A DNA stretch of 64,000 bases from Scatophagus argus (taxonomy: Eukaryota; Chordata; Actinopteri; Scatophagidae), in the NCBI RefSeq assembly GCF_020382885.2, contig NC_058501.1, forward strand, positions 13,489,501-13,553,500. The letters are read 5' to 3'. Shown piece by piece: positions 61,401 through 64,000 of this stretch. The notes beneath the pieces are model-generated. The model saw only the letters and a program-made list of their open reading frames with translations, did no database searches and had not been told where the DNA came from. The translations under genes were made by a program, and so were the position numbers. Position 1 is the stretch's first letter. Each line of letters opens with the position of its first letter.

Positions 61401-62211
61401 TAAACCTGGAGCATGTTGCGGCCACACAGAAACATCCTGGCAGCAAAGGGTGGTGTGGAGCAAAAGACAGTCCTGAGCATCTTTTATAAAGGCCGCTTTA
61501 TGGCCTCTTCACGACCCATTCCCTCAATGACAGGTGCTGACCTGTAGCTGACCAACCTCAAGGGAAAAAAATTACCATTGAGATGGTTGCCAGGAAACTA
61601 CTTGACATTATGGCTGCAGTGAGGGAAAATGTGCTTGTCCCTTGACTTACAGTGAATTTGAAGAATCATTTCAGCTATACTTCTGTACTAAACCAGTAAT
61701 AGCTGCCTTCAGACCTGCTCAGAAAGCTACTAAAGCGCTGCCTTGTTTTAGTCATGGTACCTATACGCGGATTGCTAGCTATATGAGAGGTTTTAATGTG
61801 CAGTGTTGTTAATGTATTATTGAATTTGCGGCTCTGCCTTTGGGTTGTCTGAAAGCTTCTGCTCTACAGGGAATGTGTTTTGCTTACATGTGAAGATGAG
61901 TGCATTGGAGGGTGCGGCGAGGTCTGGTGTGGATGTCCAGGATGGAGGTGGGGATTGTGGGAGTTGTGATGGGGGTTGTGTCCCTGCGGGTGGTGGTGCC
62001 CACCCTGGCCGTGGCCCTGGCTGTGGTGGTGATGGCCGTGGTGCTGGTATGCATGGGGAGGGGCTTGCAGGTGCTGGTGCGGGTGTGAGTGCATGTGATG
62101 GTGGGCGCCTTGCTCCTGCCGCGATGACATCATCTCCATCATGTGTCCCATGGAGTTCATGTTGCCGTTGGCGATGGCACCCGGGTGGTGTGAAAGTGCA
62201 GCCTTCAGTCT
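58483..62211 (-). CDS. CREB5: cAMP-responsive element-binding protein 5 (partial, C-terminal half)
   Basis: bZIP transcription factor of the ATF2/CREB5 group that binds CRE/AP-1 sites as a homodimer or with Jun. Visible exons in transcript order: 61888-62211, 60437-60664, 59659-59767, 58483-58637; phases fit and give 271 C-terminal residues. The first visible exon reads [29 protein letters not shown] and then a His/Pro/Gln-rich stretch ([13 protein letters not shown]). Next come [30 protein letters not shown], the basic region [15 protein letters not shown] and a leucine zipper ([29 protein letters not shown]), then [32 protein letters not shown] and NPIH at the stop. The order and wording match human CREB5 and differ from ATF2. 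The N-terminal exons, including the zinc-finger part, are beyond 64000. A long open frame opposite the His-rich exon is a shadow of its codon bias. Confidence 0.96.
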
Positions 62212-64000
62212 CTGAGTAGACAAAATGGACACCAAACACAATGTTCAACATCATTTTCTATGACTATTTCTCCTAAAGGTTTACATGCTCTCATCTGTCA
62301 GTGTGCTGATTATCAACAGTTGCAAAGAGGATTCATGTGCTGACTAGGAGATGATGAATGGCTCCATAAATCCATATGTCAGGAGAACAAATCAAAGCCA
62401 CTTAGGCTGTCCTCTGTCTCTCCTTCAGCCTTGTCATTCTCCTGCTTTACCTTCCATGATTGCCATCTCACCACCCCTCTTCTTCATAGTCCTAATAGCC
62501 TCTCTCTTCTTTATGCATATGTGAGTACATGTGTCTGGATATGTGCCCATGAGATGATCTTACTTGCAAGGTGTGAGCCACAGACTGCTCCCTTGCAGTT
62601 GACCCAGCAGGAAGTTTGTTGCTTTAACCATGTGGTCTACTTTGCCCTGACTGAGCAGCCAGGGAGAGGCTCTCTCAAGGTGCGCCTGTGTTTTCTCATG
62701 TTTACTGAATGCAACTTTCCTCAAGAGTCTGTTTTTTTTGGGCATCAAATAAAGGCAACCACAAGACCAGGAAAAATCCTAATGCAAATATGCAAGTGCC
62801 AAAATATGGCTTCAGGCTGTTATACATAAATCCAGACAAAATAATAATAATAATAATAATGATCATGTCTGAGCTGACTTATTTACATTTGTGCTGACAC
62901 TGCTCAACTTTGATTAATGCTCTTTTTTAAACCAAGTGCACTGCTGATGTGAATACTAATGAACTTAAATAAATGTCCAGTCTTCCAACCTAAATTCTGT
63001 CTTCTTATATCATCTTTGGCAAAATGTTAGAACCAAAACTGAAAACAAAAGCATTCATTTCAAGGCTACTGTTGTGAATTCCACAAATTTTTTTTATTCT
63101 CTTTCCCAGTGCTGTCTTTCTTCTCTCTGCTCCCTTCCCCCTCCTCCCAGCTGCTGTCAGCAAGTCCATGCTGTGTCCAGGGCTCCATATCTTTTAACAA
63201 CCTTCACATTCATGATTCCCATAGGGAATGGCATCCAGCTGGTCTGGATCACTTTGCTAGGACACGACCGGAGCACAACATCGGCCCTCCACTCTCTCAC
63301 ACTGTCCATAAGTGGAAAGTGTTTTACCAGGAGTTTGGAGACAACACAGTCAGATAAATTATTTTGGATGTGTCAGAAAAGTCAGAAAAGAGCAAACCTC
63401 TCTGGTCTGTATTATATTTAAATATTTGCATTTGTGAAAGATTTACCAGTAGTCTAGTTGTCTCTACTTGGTTTTCCCTGCACAACATGAAATTGTGAAA
63501 TTATGACCTTGTCGAGCCTGTTTTGGCTGAGTACAGTTTCTGCTTGTCAGTTCAGTAGATGCCTGACATGAAATGCTAAACTTCTGGAGCTACATGCCCC
63601 TCTTTTAGTGTTTGTCTCCATTTGAACACACTCTTGCCCCTGTTAACCACGTTCACCACAGTCTCAACAGCACAACTCTCAGGGGCGACAGCCATTCTTC
63701 TTTGTGACCAGCCAGAAAGGGGTTAAAATACCACAGAGTCTACACTAAAACACAGCGGGCGAATGCAGGCCTGCAGCTGTCCACAGCATCGCAGTCACAC
63801 TGAAAAGCAATGGTGAGAAGCCTCTGACTTACAATAATATATTGTTGCCATCAACAGTATAATTCAGTTTCCACATGCATTTGTATTTGATATCTACCTG
63901 GAAAAGGTATAAAAATGCATAAATAAAAAAACAGCTAGTTGACATGCAACTAAAACAGAAAATGTATTTAAACAAGCTTACAGATATCAATCATCGTCAC
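62212..64000 (-). other. CREB5 intron (to window edge)
   Basis: No exon matching the upstream part of CREB5 was found in these 1.8 kb. The stretch contains a short ATA repeat at 62840-62860 and otherwise unremarkable A/T-rich sequence. Confidence 0.6.
62840..62860. repeat. (ATA)n microsatellite
   Basis: About seven AAT/ATA units in the CREB5 intron. Confidence 0.9.

Noticed and set aside
61845-62219. 124-aa Gly/Val-rich open frame on the + strand
   Set aside because: It is the exact antisense of the CREB5 His-rich exon; the CAC/CAT codon bias on the minus strand leaves the other strand open.
62212-64000. Further upstream CREB5 exons
   Set aside because: No open segment with flanking splice sites resembling the N-terminal part of CREB5 was seen.

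Overview
This window is ordinary vertebrate nuclear DNA. Every coding block is a multi-exon gene with spliceosomal GT-AG introns, and the proteins read across the joins as vertebrate families. Gene density, short introns, a decayed Tc1-like transposon and many short microsatellites point to a teleost fish, probably a spiny-rayed one; the species is inference. There are no prokaryotic operons, CRISPR arrays, viruses or toxins, and I recognised no RNA gene.

Layout, left to right: HACL1 3' part (+, 12-4277, N-terminal third off the left edge); COLQ complete (+, 5496-11910); PLEKHA8/FAPP2 complete (-, 16832-23299); FKBP14 complete (+, 23793-24862), head to head with PLEKHA8 across about 490 bp; CHN2, full-length form (-, 27853-48134) with two more alternative first exons at 42166-42193 and 31702-31956; CPVL complete (+, 50765-54530); CREB5 C-terminal half (-, 58483-62211, upstream exons off the right edge). 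Exon joins were placed by hand and checked for reading-frame phase. The spliced lengths come out close to the human proteins as I remember them (COLQ 452 aa, PLEKHA8 571, FKBP14 211, CHN2 465 and 335, CPVL 477).

The genes do not form one pathway. HACL1 is a peroxisomal thiamine-diphosphate lyase, COLQ the collagen anchor of synaptic acetylcholinesterase, PLEKHA8 a Golgi glycolipid-transfer protein, FKBP14 an ER prolyl isomerase, CHN2 a diacylglycerol-controlled Rac-GAP, CPVL an endolysosomal serine carboxypeptidase and CREB5 a bZIP factor. HACL1-COLQ are neighbours on human 3p25, and PLEKHA8-FKBP14 and CHN2-CPVL-CREB5 on human 7p14-15, so the COLQ/PLEKHA8 interval is a synteny junction relative to human.

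No undescribed system stands out. The points most worth checking are: the three alternative 5' ends of CHN2, including an acceptor buried in the short-form first exon; a CPVL exon 3-4 join that keeps frame only with a non-GT donor; a GC-AG intron in HACL1; two long perfect hairpins (HACL1 3'UTR and a CHN2 intron); MiT/TFE-type E-boxes upstream of lysosomal CPVL; and a degenerate first heparin-binding site in COLQ.
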